From NCBI GenBank assembly GCA_015065385.1, contig SVQK01000122.1, positions 1 through 56,540 on the forward strand: a stretch of DNA of 56,540 nt. The letters run 5' to 3'. Shown here in pieces: positions 49,344-56,540 of the stretch (the first letter of the stretch is position 1; each line of letters starts with the position of its first letter). The position numbers were made by a program, and so were the translations under genes. The notes below the pieces were generated by a model that worked only from the letters and a program-made list of their open reading frames with translations, had not been told where the DNA came from and did not search any database. This stretch comes from Oscillospiraceae bacterium (GTDB taxonomy: Bacteria > Bacillota > Clostridia > Oscillospirales > CAG-272).

Positions 49344-50279
49344 ATGGGAAAAATCGCGTTTGTCTTTTCCGGACAGGGAGCGCAGTACCCGGGGATGGGC
49401 GAGAGCCTCCGCTCCGCCTCCCCCGCCGTCCGACGCCTCTACGACATGGCTGAGACGCTGAGGCCCGGCATCTCCGAGCTGTCTTTCCGCGGCACGGCGG
49501 AGGAGCTGAAACAGACCGTCAATACCCAGCCCGCGCTGTATCTGGTGGATCTGGGGGCCGCGCTCGCGCTCAGGGAGGCCGGGATCGTCCCGGATGCCGT
49601 CGGCGGATTCTCCCTCGGCGAGCTGCCCGCTCTTGCCTTTGCGGGGGCCTATTCCGCCGAGACCGGATTCGCCCTCGTGCTGAAACGGGCGGCGGCGATG
49701 GCCGAGGCGTCGGAGAACATGCCGGACACCCCAGCGATGGCGGCCGTCATGCGCCTTGCTCCCGAGGAGATCGAAAGCCTCTGCGCCGGGATCGACAGCG
49801 TGTGGCCGGCGAACTACAACGCCCCCGAGCAGACCGTCATTTCCGGAACGGCCTCCGGCGTCGCGGCGTTCAGGCAGCGCTGCGCGGACGGCGGGATCTC
49901 GGCGCGGCTCGTGGACCTTCCGGTGAGCGGCGCGTTCCATACGCCCTTCATGGCTCCGGCTTCGGAAGCCTTTGCGCCGGTTCTCGAGGGAACGGAGTTC
50001 GCCCGGCCGGCCATGCCCGTTTACGCCAATCTGACGGGCGGGCTCTATCCCGAGGATCCGGGGGAGTTTGCCGGGATCCTCGCGCGGCAGATCAAAAATC
50101 CGGTGCGCTGGACCGACGAGATCCGCGCCATGATCGCCTCCGGTGTCGATACCTTTGTGGAATGCGGCCCGGGCAAGACGCTCTGCGGCCTGATCAGAAA
50201 GATCGACAAGTCGGCGGCGGTTTATCAGGTGGAAAACGAAGAAACGCTCCGCGCGGCGGTTTCGGCCATCCTCGGCTGA
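49344..50279 (+). CDS. fabD: malonyl-CoA:ACP transacylase
   Basis: 311 aa. Nucleophile S90 in 'GGFSLGELPAL' (GxSxG); 'FSGQGAQYPGMGE' at the N-terminus; 'LPVSGAFHTPFM' holds the catalytic His. It loads malonyl groups on ACP. RBS AAAGGA. Confidence 0.96.
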   Translation: MGKIAFVFSGQGAQYPGMGESLRSASPAVRRLYDMAETLRPGISELSFRGTAEELKQTVNTQPALYLVDLGAALALREAGIVPDAVGGFSLGELPALAFAGAYSAETGFALVLKRAAAMAEASENMPDTPAMAAVMRLAPEEIESLCAGIDSVWPANYNAPEQTVISGTASGVAAFRQRCADGGISARLVDLPVSGAFHTPFMAPASEAFAPVLEGTEFARPAMPVYANLTGGLYPEDPGEFAGILARQIKNPVRWTDEIRAMIASGVDTFVECGPGKTLCGLIRKIDKSAAVYQVENEETLRAAVSAILG

Positions 50280-50342
50280 TCCCGGACGGCGGAGGGTCAA
50301 GATTCATACAGAGACAGACGACTGAGGCGGAAAGGGTTGACT

Positions 50343-51101
50343 ATGGGATTCTATTCGGATGTGATGCTCAAGGGACAGACCGCGGTCGTGACCGGCGCGT
50401 CGAGAGGCATCGGATACGCGATCGCCGCGGCTATGGCGGAATGCGGCGCGGATATCGCCATCGTGGATTACTGCCCGGAGGAGGTGTCCGGCAAGGCGGC
50501 AGAAGAGCTGGCCGAAAAGTCCGGCGCGAACGTGCGGGCTTATCGCTGCGACGTGTCCTCCTTTGAAGAGGCGGAGAAGACGGTGAAGCAAATCGCCGCG
50601 GACTTCGGACGGATCGACATTCTCGTGAACAACGCGGGCATCACCATGGACGGTCTGATCGCGCAGATGAAGGAGGACGCCTTCACCCGGGTGCTGAACA
50701 TCAATCTGGGCGGCGCGTTCAACATGACCCGGCACGTCATCCGCACCATGATGCGGCAGAAGTACGGGCGGATCGTGAACATGGCCTCCATCGCCGGTCT
50801 GACGGGGAACGCGGGGCAGGTGAACTACGCCTCCTCCAAGGCGGGACTGGTCGGCCTGACCAAATCCGTCGCCAAGGAGCTCGCCTCCCGCGGGATCACG
50901 GCGAACGCCATCGCCCCCGGATTTGTGGAAACGGACATGACGAAGGATATCCCCGAGGACGCGCCGCTGAGACAGCAGATCCCCCTCGGACGCATGGCCA
51001 AGCCGGAGGAGATCGCCGCCCTCGCGGTGTTCCTCTGCTCCCCCGCCGCGTCGTACATCACCGGAGAGGTGATCCGCATCGACGGCGGTCTTGCGATGTG
51101 A
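50343..51101 (+). CDS. fabG: 3-oxoacyl-ACP reductase
   Basis: 252 aa from ATG 50343 (GGAAAGGG ahead; the TTG at 50337 would add two residues). SDR motifs: TGASRGIG (17-24), 'NNAG' (96-99), S149, Y162 and K166 in 'VNYASSKAG'. NADPH-dependent reduction of the 3-keto intermediate. Confidence 0.96.
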   Translation: MGFYSDVMLKGQTAVVTGASRGIGYAIAAAMAECGADIAIVDYCPEEVSGKAAEELAEKSGANVRAYRCDVSSFEEAEKTVKQIAADFGRIDILVNNAGITMDGLIAQMKEDAFTRVLNINLGGAFNMTRHVIRTMMRQKYGRIVNMASIAGLTGNAGQVNYASSKAGLVGLTKSVAKELASRGITANAIAPGFVETDMTKDIPEDAPLRQQIPLGRMAKPEEIAALAVFLCSPAASYITGEVIRIDGGLAM

Positions 51102-51130
51102 CGCAAATACCATAAGGAGAACCTGACAGA

Positions 51131-52363
51131 ATGGACAGACGGGTAGTCATCACCGGCATGGGGATCGTTTCCCCGATCGGATGCGGTACGGAACAGTTTG
51201 AAGCAGCCCTGACGGAGGGTGTCTGCGGCATCGGCCCCATCACCCGCTTTGACACCGCGGACTTCAAGGTCAAGGTGGCGGCGGAGGTGAAGGACGACTT
51301 CGATCCCCTGAAATACCTCTCGAAGATCGAAGTGAAGAAAATGGACCGCTTCACCCGGTACGCCATGTGCGCGGCATTGGAGGCGGTCGGGCAGTCCGGC
51401 ATCGTCGAGTGCGTGGATCCCGCTGAGTTCGGCGTCTACTACGGTTCCGGCATCGGCGGATTCGAGACCTTCGTGGAGGAGCACGACACGCTTCTCTCCC
51501 GCGGGCCGGGCCGGGTCTCTCCGATGTTCATTCCGAAGATGATCGGCAACATCGCCGCGGGGCAGATCGCCATCCGCTTCGGAGCGAAGGGGCCCTGCAT
51601 CAGCATCACCACCGCCTGCGCCACGGGAACCGGAGCCATCGGCGAGGCGTACCGCGCGATCCGCCACGGCTACTGCGAGGCGGCAGTCACCGGGGGAGCC
51701 GAGGCCACGATCCATCCTCTGGCGGTGGCGGGATTCCAGAACATGACCGCGCTGTCCCTGTCCGCGGATCCCATGCGCGCGTCCATCCCCTTCGATAAAG
51801 AGAGAGCCGGATTCGTCATGGGCGAGGGAGCGGGCGCGCTGGTGCTGGAGAGTTATGAGCACGCCGTTTCCAGAGGCGCGGAGATTTTCGCGGAGGTCGT
51901 CGGATACGGCTCCACCTGCGACGCGCATCACATCACGGCTCCCGATCCCGAGGCGGAGGCGTCCGGGCGGGCGTTCTCACAGGCCCTGAAGGAAGCGGGC
52001 TATACGGCGGACGACGTCGTCTACATCAACGCCCACGGAACCGGCACGCCCCTGAACGACGTGACGGAGACCAACGCGATCAAGCGGGCCTTCGGAGAAG
52101 ACGCGCGCCGGGTCAGGATCAGCTCCACCAAGTCCATGACCGGCCATATGCTGGGAGCGGCGGGAGCAGCCGAAGCCATCGCGTCCGTGCTCGCCCTGCG
52201 GTCCGGCGTGATCCCCCCGACCGTCCATCTGAACGTACCCGATCCGGACTGTGATCTGGACTACACCCCGAATCAGGCCGTCTTAGCGGATCCCACGCTG
52301 GCTCTGTCCTCCTCTCTGGGATTCGGCGGCCACAACAGCGTCATCGCGCTGAGAAAGATCTGA
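51131..52363 (+). CDS. fabF: beta-ketoacyl-ACP synthase II
   Basis: 410 aa. Catalytic C163 in 'TACATGTGAI', H302 in 'NAHGTGTPLND' and H339 in 'TGHMLGAAGA'. Performs chain elongation, including the step needed for longer and unsaturated chains. RBS AAGGAGA. In many Clostridia accB follows directly; here the next gene is fabZ. Confidence 0.97.
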   Translation: MDRRVVITGMGIVSPIGCGTEQFEAALTEGVCGIGPITRFDTADFKVKVAAEVKDDFDPLKYLSKIEVKKMDRFTRYAMCAALEAVGQSGIVECVDPAEFGVYYGSGIGGFETFVEEHDTLLSRGPGRVSPMFIPKMIGNIAAGQIAIRFGAKGPCISITTACATGTGAIGEAYRAIRHGYCEAAVTGGAEATIHPLAVAGFQNMTALSLSADPMRASIPFDKERAGFVMGEGAGALVLESYEHAVSRGAEIFAEVVGYGSTCDAHHITAPDPEAEASGRAFSQALKEAGYTADDVVYINAHGTGTPLNDVTETNAIKRAFGEDARRVRISSTKSMTGHMLGAAGAAEAIASVLALRSGVIPPTVHLNVPDPDCDLDYTPNQAVLADPTLALSSSLGFGGHNSVIALRKI

Positions 52364-52406
52364 CTCTCAGCGGAACGAAATCGGACTGACTGAGGAGGTT
52401 CCCTCC

Positions 52407-52853
52407 ATGAACAGAAAAGAACTCGAATCCCTTCTGCCCCACAGAGACTCCATGCTCCTTCTGGACGAGGCGGAGCTCGACGAAAACGGACACGCCCGCG
52501 GTAAAGTCCTCATCAAGGGAACGGAGTGGTTCCTCGACGGGCATTTTCCGGGACATCCCGTCGTTCCGGGCGTGATTCTGTGCGAAATGATGGCCCAGTC
52601 CGCCTGCGTCTGCCTCGAGGGCGAGATGAAGAAGGGCACGCTCCCCTTCTACGCCGGGCTCGACAAGGTGAAGTTCCGCCGTCCCGTGGAACCGGGCGAC
52701 GTGTTTGAAACGGAATGCGAGATCACCCGGGTCTTCAAGCCCATGTGGTTCGCCAAGGGCGTGGGACGCGTGAGGGGCGAGGTGGCCGTGACGGCTGAGT
52801 TCTCCTTCGCCCTCAAGGAACAGCCCGCGGCTTCGGAACCGGAGGAGAGCTGA
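52407..52853 (+). CDS. fabZ: 3-hydroxyacyl-ACP dehydratase
   Basis: 148 aa. Hot-dog fold with the active site 'GHFPGHPVVPGVILCEMMAQ' (H46 and E60). Dehydrates 3-hydroxyacyl-ACP. GAGGAGG ribosome site. It ends next to the accD start with no space for accC. Confidence 0.96.
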   Translation: MNRKELESLLPHRDSMLLLDEAELDENGHARGKVLIKGTEWFLDGHFPGHPVVPGVILCEMMAQSACVCLEGEMKKGTLPFYAGLDKVKFRRPVEPGDVFETECEITRVFKPMWFAKGVGRVRGEVAVTAEFSFALKEQPAASEPEES

Positions 52854-53660
52854 ATGGAACGGGTCATGCTGAAATGCCGGAAGTGCGGCCGGGAGACGCC
52901 CGAGGAGGTCCTCAAGTCCAACTGGTGGATCTGCCCGGGCTGCGGCGGCTACTTCCGTATGAGCGCGCGGGAACGGATCCGCCTTGTGGTGGACGAGGGT
53001 TCGTTCCGCGAGCTGGATCCCGCGATGCTGGGCGGAAACCCGCTGGACTTTCCGGAATACGACGGCAAGCTCGACAAGGCGCGGGAAACCAGCGGGGAGC
53101 GGGACGCCGTGGTCACGGGCTACGGCAGGATCGGCAAGCGGAAATGCGCGTTCTTCGTCATGGACTCCGGCTTTATGATGGGCTCCATGGGAACCGTCGT
53201 GGGCGAGAAAATCACCCGCGTTTTCGAATACGCAACGGAAAACCGCCTGCCTGTGATCGGATTCACCTGCTCGGGCGGCGCGCGGATGCAGGAGGGCGTT
53301 CTCTCCCTCATGCAGATGGCGAAAATCAGCGTCGCCTGCCGCTGGCACAGCAATGCCGGTCTCTTCTACATGGCGATCCTCACCGATCCCACGACCGGCG
53401 GCGTCACGGCCAGCTTTGCGATGGAGGGGGACGTGATCGCGGCGGAACCGGGAGCCCTCATCGGCTTCGCGGGCCAGCGCGTCATCGAGCAGACCACCGG
53501 ACAGAAGCTCCCCGAGGGGTTCCAGAAGGCGGAATTCCAGCTGGAGCACGGCTTCGCGGACTTCATCATCGGACGGAAGAAGATGAAGGACGTCATCGCG
53601 GAGCTCATCGACGTGAACACGCCCCGGGAACGTCCCGCGGACAAAAAACTGCCGAAATAA
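52854..53660 (+). CDS. accD: acetyl-CoA carboxylase carboxyltransferase subunit beta
   Basis: 268 aa. The zinc ribbon is complete: C8, C11, C27 and C30 in '[10 protein letters not shown]' and '[10 protein letters not shown]'. The crotonase-like core has '[20 protein letters not shown]'. Starts directly after the fabZ stop (GGAGGAGAG ahead). It needs AccA (next gene), AccB and AccC to form malonyl-CoA. Confidence 0.95.
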   Translation: MERVMLKCRKCGRETPEEVLKSNWWICPGCGGYFRMSARERIRLVVDEGSFRELDPAMLGGNPLDFPEYDGKLDKARETSGERDAVVTGYGRIGKRKCAFFVMDSGFMMGSMGTVVGEKITRVFEYATENRLPVIGFTCSGGARMQEGVLSLMQMAKISVACRWHSNAGLFYMAILTDPTTGGVTASFAMEGDVIAAEPGALIGFAGQRVIEQTTGQKLPEGFQKAEFQLEHGFADFIIGRKKMKDVIAELIDVNTPRERPADKKLPK

Positions 53661-53672
53661 GGGGGAGGGACC

Positions 53673-54455
53673 ATGAACGCATACGACAAGGTCCTCTCCG
53701 CGCGGGCAGCGGACCGGGCGCAGGGCACGTTTTACATCAACCGCATCATCGACGATTTCATCGAACTCCACGGGGACCGCTCCTTCGGGGACGACGGCGC
53801 CATCGTGGGAGGCGTGGGATATCTGGACAAGAGGCCGGTGACCGTCATCACCATGAACCGCGGCGAAACGCTGGAGGAACGCATGAAGCGGAACTTCGGC
53901 TGCCCGTCTCCGGAGGGATACCGGAAGGCGCTCCGGCTCATGAAGCAGGCGGAGAAGTTCGGACGCCCCGTGATCTGCTTTGTCGGATCCCCCGGCGCGT
54001 ACTGCGGCATCACCGCCGAGGAGAGGGGACAGGGACAGGCCATCGCGCAGAACCTCTGGGAAATGGCCGCGCTCGAGATCCCGATCCTGACCGTGGTGAC
54101 CGGCGAGGGCGGATCCGGCGGCGCGCTGGCTCTGAGCGTCTGCGACCGGATGATCATGCTGGAGGACGCGGTGTATTCCGTCGTGTCCCCGGAGGGCTGC
54201 GCGACGATCCTCTGGAAGGACGCGGGACGCGCGAAGGAGGCGGCGGAGCTGTTGAAGCTCACCTCGGACGATCTTCTCCGGCTGGGCGTGGCGGACGCCG
54301 TCCTCGAGGAGAGCGGAAAAACGCCCGAGCAGGTGGCAAAGGAGATGAAGAAGCTCCTTGTCTCCTCCCTGAAGGAGCTGGACAAGATCCGCATCTCCGT
54401 CCTTCTGGCGAGCCGGTATCAGCGGTACCGCAAAATCGGCGATCTTTGGAACTGA
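53673..54455 (+). CDS. accA: acetyl-CoA carboxylase carboxyltransferase subunit alpha
   Basis: 260 aa. Core motifs: 'ELHGDRSFGDDGAIVGGVGY', 'FVGSPGAYCGITAEERGQGQ', 'GEGGSGGALALSVCDRMIML' and 'SVVSPEGCATILWKDAGRAK'. Forms the carboxyltransferase with AccD. Last gene of the operon; GGGGGAGG ribosome site. Downstream A/T-rich hairpin sequences (about 54472-54500) may end the transcript. Confidence 0.95.
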   Translation: MNAYDKVLSARAADRAQGTFYINRIIDDFIELHGDRSFGDDGAIVGGVGYLDKRPVTVITMNRGETLEERMKRNFGCPSPEGYRKALRLMKQAEKFGRPVICFVGSPGAYCGITAEERGQGQAIAQNLWEMAALEIPILTVVTGEGGSGGALALSVCDRMIMLEDAVYSVVSPEGCATILWKDAGRAKEAAELLKLTSDDLLRLGVADAVLEESGKTPEQVAKEMKKLLVSSLKELDKIRISVLLASRYQRYRKIGDLWN

Positions 54456-54465
54456 ATCCGCTCAC

Positions 54466-54500
54466 GGCTAATTTTTTCAGAAAAAATTTTCATTTTTTTC
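54466..54500 (+). terminator. possible A/T-rich terminator of the fatty-acid operon
   Basis: GAAAAAAT pairs with ATTTTTTTC close behind accA. The stem is weak, and a second GGGAA/TTCCC hairpin follows near 54512-54527. Termination here is plausible but not certain. Confidence 0.35.
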
Positions 54501-54639
54501 AAAAGAGAGGGAACTTTTTCTTCCCCCGCGTCGTCTAACCTGTGTACGCGGAAAAGCTCCCCCGCTCCGACCGGCCCCTGCCGAAACCGGACGGTTGGGA
54601 AAGGGAACCCGCATTCCGAAACTCAGAAAGGACTGTATT

Positions 54640-56316
54640 ATGAAAAAAATCTTCGCACTCGTGCTGGCGGTTCTGACCGTCCTCGGCCTGTCCTCCGCAG
54701 CCTTCGCGGCGACGGTTTACAACGCTTCGGATCTCGCCGGTCTGTTGAACGGCGGTATCGTCATCTCCGGCGGAAACGGCGGCTACGGCAGCCTGTACGG
54801 AACCGGGCTTGAAAACCTCTTCGGCGGCCTGGTTGACGCAAACGGCAACAAAATCTACGACAGCGTCTACACCAGCTGGTTCGACGCCTGCCCGAAGGAC
54901 ACCTGCGACGGCACGGCGATCTTCTATGTCGAAAACGGCAGGATCAAGTGGATCTGCACCAAATGCGATTCCTCCGGCGTGATCGGCGGTTCCGGAACCG
55001 ATTCCGGCAGCGGCACCGTTCACACCGCCGTGTTCTGCAAGACCTGCGGCAAGAGCGACATGCTCGTCCCCGTCAACCACACCGTGAAAGACGGCAAGTA
55101 TTACGACGTGTACTACTGCTCCCGCTGCGACCAGCTCACCTATGTGGAGAACAAGGTACCCTCTGCCGGTTCCGCGGATTACTACGGCCTCGAGCAGACC
55201 ATGAGCTGCCTCAAGGGCTGCGGCAAGACTGCCACCCTCAAGGGCTACGTCATCAAGGACAATCAGCTCTACGCCCAGTATGAATGCCCCAACCACCACA
55301 CCTTCGACGTCCGGGTGGACAACACCTATTATTCCGGCGGATCCTTCTACCGCGGCTACACCATTCAGGTAGTGTCCGCGACCGGCGGTTCCTACTATCT
55401 GGACAACAGCTCCGCCCGCTACGGCGACAGCAGAACCGTGTACTTCTATCCCGCCGAAGGCTACGTCCTCTCCTCTGTGACGGTCAACGGCGTGGACGCG
55501 ACCGTGAGGGACAACAAGGTCACCTTCATCGTGACGGGCGACACCGTGGTCCGTCCCTCCTTCGTGAAGACCATCTCCTACAAGGACTTCACCATCACCG
55601 CGAAGACCAACGGCAACGGCTCCGTCAGCGCCTCCAAGAACAACGCCGGCCTGAAGAGCGCGGCGACTGTGACCGCGAAGAACGCCGACCGCGTCGTTTA
55701 CAACTTCTATCCCGCCTCCCGCAACTACAGAGTGTCCGACGTGAAGATCGACGGCAAGTCTCAGGGCGCGATCGGTTCCTACACCTTCACCAGCCTGACT
55801 GCCAACCACACCGTGGAAGTGACCTTCTCGTGGATCAACCCCTACTGCGACGTGGAAGCCAAGTACCTCTCCGCGGTTGAGTACGCGACCGAAGCCGGGC
55901 TCATGGGCCAGTACAACACCGTCGGCGGCAAGACCTACTTCTCCGGACGCTCCGGCATCACCGTCGGGGACCTGGTCTTCGCGCTGACCGAGCTCTCCGA
56001 CACCGCCGCGAGACTGAACTCCGACGCGGACCGCATCGCATGGGCGGTCAACTACGGCATCATTTCGAAGAACACCAACCTGAACGTGGCCTGCGACGTC
56101 CAGCGCGCCTGCACGCTCGTCAAGCTGTATCTGGAAGCGCTCGAAGACCTGAACAAGGTTTCCTTCACCAAGCTCAACCGCTGGGACACCGTCCGGAACA
56201 ACGCCATCTCCCTGAATCTGGCGACCGGCAAGACCTTCGACGGCAACCGTACTCTCCACCGCTACGATCTGGCCTCCATCTGCCGCCTGATCGCCCGTCT
56301 GGAGTATAAGGGCTGA
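54640..56316 (+). CDS. exported protein with zinc ribbons, bacterial repeats and divergent SLH region
   Basis: 558 aa from ATG 54640 (AAAGGA ahead). Signal peptide 1-23 ('AFA' site). Residues about 80-225 hold Cys pairs resembling three zinc ribbons: 'CPKDTC' with 'CTKC'; 'CKTCGK' with 'CSRC'; 'CLKGCG' with 'CPNHH'. Two divergent InlB-type repeats follow, 'VYFYPAEGYVLSSVTVNGVD' and 'YNFYPASRNYRVSDVKIDGK', each closing in 'T...P.F' or 'VEVTFS'. Residues about 410-520 resemble degenerate SLH repeats ('YLSAVEYATEAGLMGQYN', 'RIAWAVNYGIISKNTNLN'). I infer a wall-attached surface protein. Secreted zinc ribbons are unusual. Strong terminator downstream. Confidence 0.8.
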   Translation: MKKIFALVLAVLTVLGLSSAAFAATVYNASDLAGLLNGGIVISGGNGGYGSLYGTGLENLFGGLVDANGNKIYDSVYTSWFDACPKDTCDGTAIFYVENGRIKWICTKCDSSGVIGGSGTDSGSGTVHTAVFCKTCGKSDMLVPVNHTVKDGKYYDVYYCSRCDQLTYVENKVPSAGSADYYGLEQTMSCLKGCGKTATLKGYVIKDNQLYAQYECPNHHTFDVRVDNTYYSGGSFYRGYTIQVVSATGGSYYLDNSSARYGDSRTVYFYPAEGYVLSSVTVNGVDATVRDNKVTFIVTGDTVVRPSFVKTISYKDFTITAKTNGNGSVSASKNNAGLKSAATVTAKNADRVVYNFYPASRNYRVSDVKIDGKSQGAIGSYTFTSLTANHTVEVTFSWINPYCDVEAKYLSAVEYATEAGLMGQYNTVGGKTYFSGRSGITVGDLVFALTELSDTAARLNSDADRIAWAVNYGIISKNTNLNVACDVQRACTLVKLYLEALEDLNKVSFTKLNRWDTVRNNAISLNLATGKTFDGNRTLHRYDLASICRLIARLEYKG

Positions 56317-56354
56317 GCGTCCGCAGAACGCTCCGAACAAACGGTATAAAACAG

Positions 56355-56389
56355 AACAGGCTCACCGGGAAACCGACGGGCCTGTTTTT
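56355..56389 (+). terminator. rho-independent terminator after last gene
   Basis: AACAGGC (56355-56361) pairs with GCCTGTT (56380-56386) around a GC-rich loop, then TTT. Confidence 0.8.
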
Positions 56390-56399
56390 GACAGATGTT

Positions 56400-56540
56400 A
56401 TACTATTCTCAGCCTAAAAAGCTAAACTGTATGGGTTTTGATCGCTTCATGTAGGGTGCGAATCGCCGTGCGATGAGCTCGCGTGCGATAACTCTGATAA
56501 GGTTGGATGGCTATATTGGTGTACCAAAGCTTCAGCTTCA
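56400..56540 (-). repeat. dispersed 141-bp repeat, copy B (runs to the window end)
   Basis: Inverted copy of 28019-28159 with 8 differences in 141 positions. Its conserved end (AGTATAA...GGCTGAGAA on the minus strand) lies 11 bp past the terminator of the preceding gene. The other end is cut by the window. Confidence 0.85.

Noticed and set aside
48102-50300. 732-codon open frame on the minus strand across acpP, fabK and fabD
   Set aside because: Antisense to three unmistakable genes; low-complexity Arg/His/Gly composition produced by GC-rich third positions.
54535-56340. 601-codon minus-strand frame opposite the last gene
   Set aside because: Gly/Val/Ala/His-biased; the plus strand carries a signal peptide, ribosome site and terminator.
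1-56540. CRISPR array or prophage
   Set aside because: No regularly spaced direct repeats, no cas genes and no phage structural genes were seen.

Overview
The window looks like a chromosomal segment of a GC-rich, Gram-positive member of the Clostridia (Bacillota), probably an uncultured gut-type anaerobe. The evidence is: S-layer-homology (SLH) surface proteins; a clostridial-type fatty-acid operon with FabK as its only enoyl reductase; a PduL phosphotransacylase; a YdjG/YdjH/YdjI-like envelope cluster; Shine-Dalgarno sequences close to AAGGAGG; and sigma-A promoters that almost all read TTGACA-17 bp-TATAAT. There are no lipopolysaccharide or outer-membrane genes. Genus cannot be named from this sequence alone.

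Layout. 1-1058: 3' end of a PD-(D/E)XK nuclease-domain protein, then a decayed DUF3990/DUF3791 toxin-antitoxin-like locus. 1510-5771: two SLH surface proteins, the first with a damaged 5' end. 5892-8568: HAD phosphatase and the Mg2+ channel MgtE, the latter behind a ~308-nt structured leader with a small ORF. 8622-14570: GH31 glycosidase, a dead dinD, rimO, a small membrane protein, pgsA and an OGG1-type glycosylase. 14548-15005: a hairpin-rich repeat. 15114-18004: potassium uptake pair trkA-trkH. 18067-27811: a seven-gene minus-strand operon of lipoproteins and SPFH, zinc-ribbon, TPM and DUF6935 proteins. 28019-32131: dispersed repeat copy A, then carbohydrate genes (DUF4091, GH16, DUF1080) and a YczE-like membrane protein. 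32194-32550: a tRNA-Asp/Phe/Gly operon. 32759-40939: MacB-like ABC fusion, PHP and PH-domain proteins, an 82-aa leader-peptide-like protein, a TetM-like GTPase and PduL. 40942-43962: SleB-like hydrolase and an AT-richer three-gene membrane/secreted island with a divergent XRE regulator. 44044-46736: serine hydrolase and a CofE-like ligase. 46996-54455: nine-gene type II fatty acid operon fabH-acpP-fabK-fabD-fabG-fabF-fabZ-accD-accA. 54640-56389: a secreted protein with zinc ribbons, repeats and a divergent SLH tail. 56400-56540: an inverted second copy of the repeat seen at 28019-28159.

Functionally most of the window is housekeeping: lipid synthesis (FAS II plus PgsA), translation accessory factors (RimO, tRNAs, TetM-like GTPase), and ion homeostasis (MgtE, TrkAH). 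A second theme is cell-envelope biology: S-layer proteins, the YdjGHI-like operon, the ABC fusion and the XRE/TM2 island. The carbohydrate enzymes all lack signal peptides, so they probably act on imported sugars or oligosaccharides.

Least explained parts: the mgtE leader with mutually exclusive hairpins; the dispersed 141-bp repeat whose conserved end always faces the 3' end of a convergent gene; the seven-gene envelope operon with lipoproteins sharing a C-terminal domain; and the XRE/TM2 island. Several genes are visibly dead or damaged (DUF3990, the first SLH protein, dinD). Long open frames antisense to the GC-rich genes were treated as codon-bias artefacts.
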